NCBI GenBank assembly: GCA_038503035.1
Contig: JAVSML010024367.1
Span: 247,550-311,549 of the forward strand
Reading direction: 5' to 3'
Length of the DNA: 64,000 nucleotides
Source: Crocodylus rhombifer
Lineage: Eukaryota; Chordata; Crocodylia; Crocodylidae
The position numbers and the translations under genes are program-made. Shown one piece after another: positions 52,501 to 55,500 of the stretch; position 1 is the first letter of the stretch, and each line of letters starts with the position of its first letter. The notes beneath the pieces are model-generated. The model was not told where the DNA came from and made no database searches. It was given only the letters and a program-made list of their open reading frames with translations.

Positions 52501-55500
52501 TAAATGTTGTTCTTACGAATACGTTCTTGTTATTGTATGCATGTTTTCTGGATGGATAGAAGCGTACCATGTGCAAAAGCTGACACATCACTGTAAGCAA
52601 AAAGTTGCTCTCAGAGACTTTATTCCAAGGTTTGGAATAAAGGTATTCCTTTTATCCCTAAACTCTGATAGAGGAACTCATTCTACTGAAAGAAATCTGT
52701 AAAGTCCTGCAGATCCAACAGAACTTTCATTGCCCATACCATTCACAGGCCTCAGAGCAAGTAGAACGCCAAAATGGCATTCTGAAAAATAAACTGGCCA
52801 AAATTTGTGCTGAGACTCACCTAAAATGGCCAGATGCACTTCCCATAGCCCTTATGAGTACAAAATCTACTGCCAACCGAAAGACTGGTCTTAGCCCACA
52901 TGAAATTCTAATGGGAAGATCCATGAGGCTCCCCGCCTCACCACCTGTTGCCTCCCACTTCTGCAATATACATTCACTTGATGATACTATTCTGGACTAT
53001 TGTAAGGCACTAATGAAGTGTGTTAAGGCTTTTAATTCACAGGTACAAGCAGCTCTTCCCAAAGAACCAGATAAGCTGTGCCATTCTATCCTGCCTGGAG
53101 ATTGGGTCCATGTAAAAGTCCATCAATGAAAGTCATTGCTGAAACCTCGCTGAAAAGGCCCCTTCCAGGTACTCCTGACCACCAACACTGCAATAAAGTG
53201 TCAAGGACTCCAGACATGGATCCACGCTTCCCAGAGTAAGAAAACATCAGCCCCATTAGACCCAGAGTCTCCTCCATATCAATCTTGTAATCAGCCTCCA
53301 CAGAGTGGTAGTGAGCCTAGCACCTGCCAGCAGGAGAGCTCAAGACCAGTAGTGAGCCAAGTGCCTACTGGCAAAGAGAATTTGCCACTACAGAGCAAAG
53401 AGGATATGCCCCAACGGCACCACTATGCCCTTCGGGACAGGAAAAAGGCCTCTACCTAGTTCCTGGTTCCCCAAGTGGAGTTGGTTAGTCATGATTTGGA
53501 TAGTTCTCAGTATTTCCTTTTGGGCCATCTTATATGAACTTGACTCATCAGTTATAAGAAACTCTGTAAACCAAACTACACTTCTGCACCGACAAAGAAG
53601 ATCGTTTCATGAAAATATGTTCTTGTCTTTAGTTAATCAAATTGGGATAGATTTAAATGTCTCTCGTTGTTGGATATGTAAACATGTCCCTACCTATTCT
53701 ACCAGAGGAATACCCATGATACCAGTGCCCTTGAATGCAACGCAGATGTTAGCCACTTACTATTCAGATTTTCATAGAAATAAAACTTGGCAGAATGTAA
53801 GTTGCAGCCGGTCTGGCTATGTATGATTAGCATATGCCACCCCTGGAAAGTTCTGTTGGACCTGTAATGGACCTCATGTTGCAGTAGGAGTCAGTAAGTG
53901 TGAGGCAGAATTTAAGAGAAATGGTGCTTGGTTTTCTAATGGTTCCTGGATATCTAATTACCCCCCTGCAGGTTAATTTTCAGGCTATTATTCACAATGG
54001 ATAATGTCCCCACGCTGTAATACAGGTGGATATACTGCACTAGCTGGTCACTATTTTGTGTGTGGAGATAAGGCCTATAAAAATCTTCCCTCCAGTTGGA
54101 GAGTAACGTGGTATGTCTCCACAGCGTATCCTGCCTTTACTATTAAATCTCACTTACCTAAAGGAAGAATTTGCAATGTTCGCGAAATTACAGAAAATCA
54201 AAGGTTTTGGGGTATAATGTTCCCCAGCTATGGCGCAGGCTTAGCTATGTCCGAGATAAAGAAAGCTGCAGCATCTCTAGTAAAGACTGCTAATGCTACT
54301 GCTGATAGTTTTGATAAAATAAATACAGAAATGAAGGAAATAAGGCAAATGACACTGCAAAACTGACTTGCATTAGATTATATACCAGCCAGCAAAGGAG
54401 GAGTCTGTGCTTTAATAGGTAAAGAATGTTGTACTTATATTCCCAATAATTCAGAAGAAATTCAGGATTTAAGTAAACATATTCGAAAAGAAGCAGCCAA
54501 ATTGCATGAGTCAGATAGTTGGAATTTGAGTTCTTGGTTTAGGTCTATTTTCAGTTCCTTAGGCTTTACCGTCATTCATAGTTTGTTGATATTGTTTGTT
54601 GTTTTTATTGGATTATGCCTAGTGTTTATGATAGTACAATGTTGCTTAAACTGTGCTGTTAAGCAAATGTGGAATAGCCCATCAACCAGAAACAAAGTAT
54701 ATAATTTGTATGTTGAAATAGCAGAAAGTAAAGAAAAAAAAACCTAGAAGTTGAAAGGCTAATGGCTATAAATATCTAACTTGTAGAAAAAAAAATTAGC
54801 AAATGTTAAAGTGAATTTAGTTAGGCTTTTGGCCTCTCTGACTAAAACAAACAGACAGAGACCAGAAGTGCTAATACTGCTTATTTCAGTTATATGTTTT
54901 CAGATAAAAAAAAAATCCTGCATTATTACTCTGTGCACAGGTGTCCAATTAAGTAAGTTTGTTTTAATTTCTTCAAGGTCACATTTGTTTTCTCTTTATC
55001 TGTCTTAAGTATAAAAATGCTTAGAAACTTAAGGAGGGGGAGGATTCCTTTGAAACAGACAAGTGAGTGATTCCCCTTGCTGTGTGGAATTCTCCCTGTG
55101 ATCACAGTATAGCCCTCAATAAAGAAAAGCTGGCTCTGTCAGTTCTGATTCAACCACAACATGAAATTTGATTTCTTCCACACAGCTGAACAGAGAGGTA
55201 TGTCCTAGCACCCAACTTCTGGCCTGCATTTCCAGAATCAAAAGTGAATATCTGTTTACTTACTTACTGTTTCAATCTATGCAGCTTAGACTAACCTGCA
55301 AAGATTGAACTGATTCAGCCTCAGGTTTTTTGACATTTAGCTTGGTTGGGCATCTATGTGGCAAAATGGGATAGGGGCCTGTAAGTCCCCTCCCATTTGG
55401 ATCAATAACCTATTGCTTAGGGTACTTTGCCATGGAACAAAAGACAGGTTCTAGTCTCCCCTCACTGAGAGGGAGTTTGAACCTGTGTCCTGTACTTCCC

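Larger units (their letters stand above)
49000..55182 (+). mobile_element. gammaretrovirus-like provirus, two LTRs, RT deleted
   Basis: LTRs of 380 and 379 bp bound the element, with an identical 4-bp target duplication CAGC at 48996-48999 and 55183-55186. Order: 5' LTR, His-type primer site, leader, gag, UAG, protease, (RT/RNase H deleted), integrase, env, A-rich tract, 3' LTR. By eye the LTRs differ at about 20 positions plus one indel, an old insertion. All genes carry stops or frameshifts. A 4-bp duplication, one zinc knuckle and in-frame UAG fit the gammaretrovirus-like class. Confidence 0.93.
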
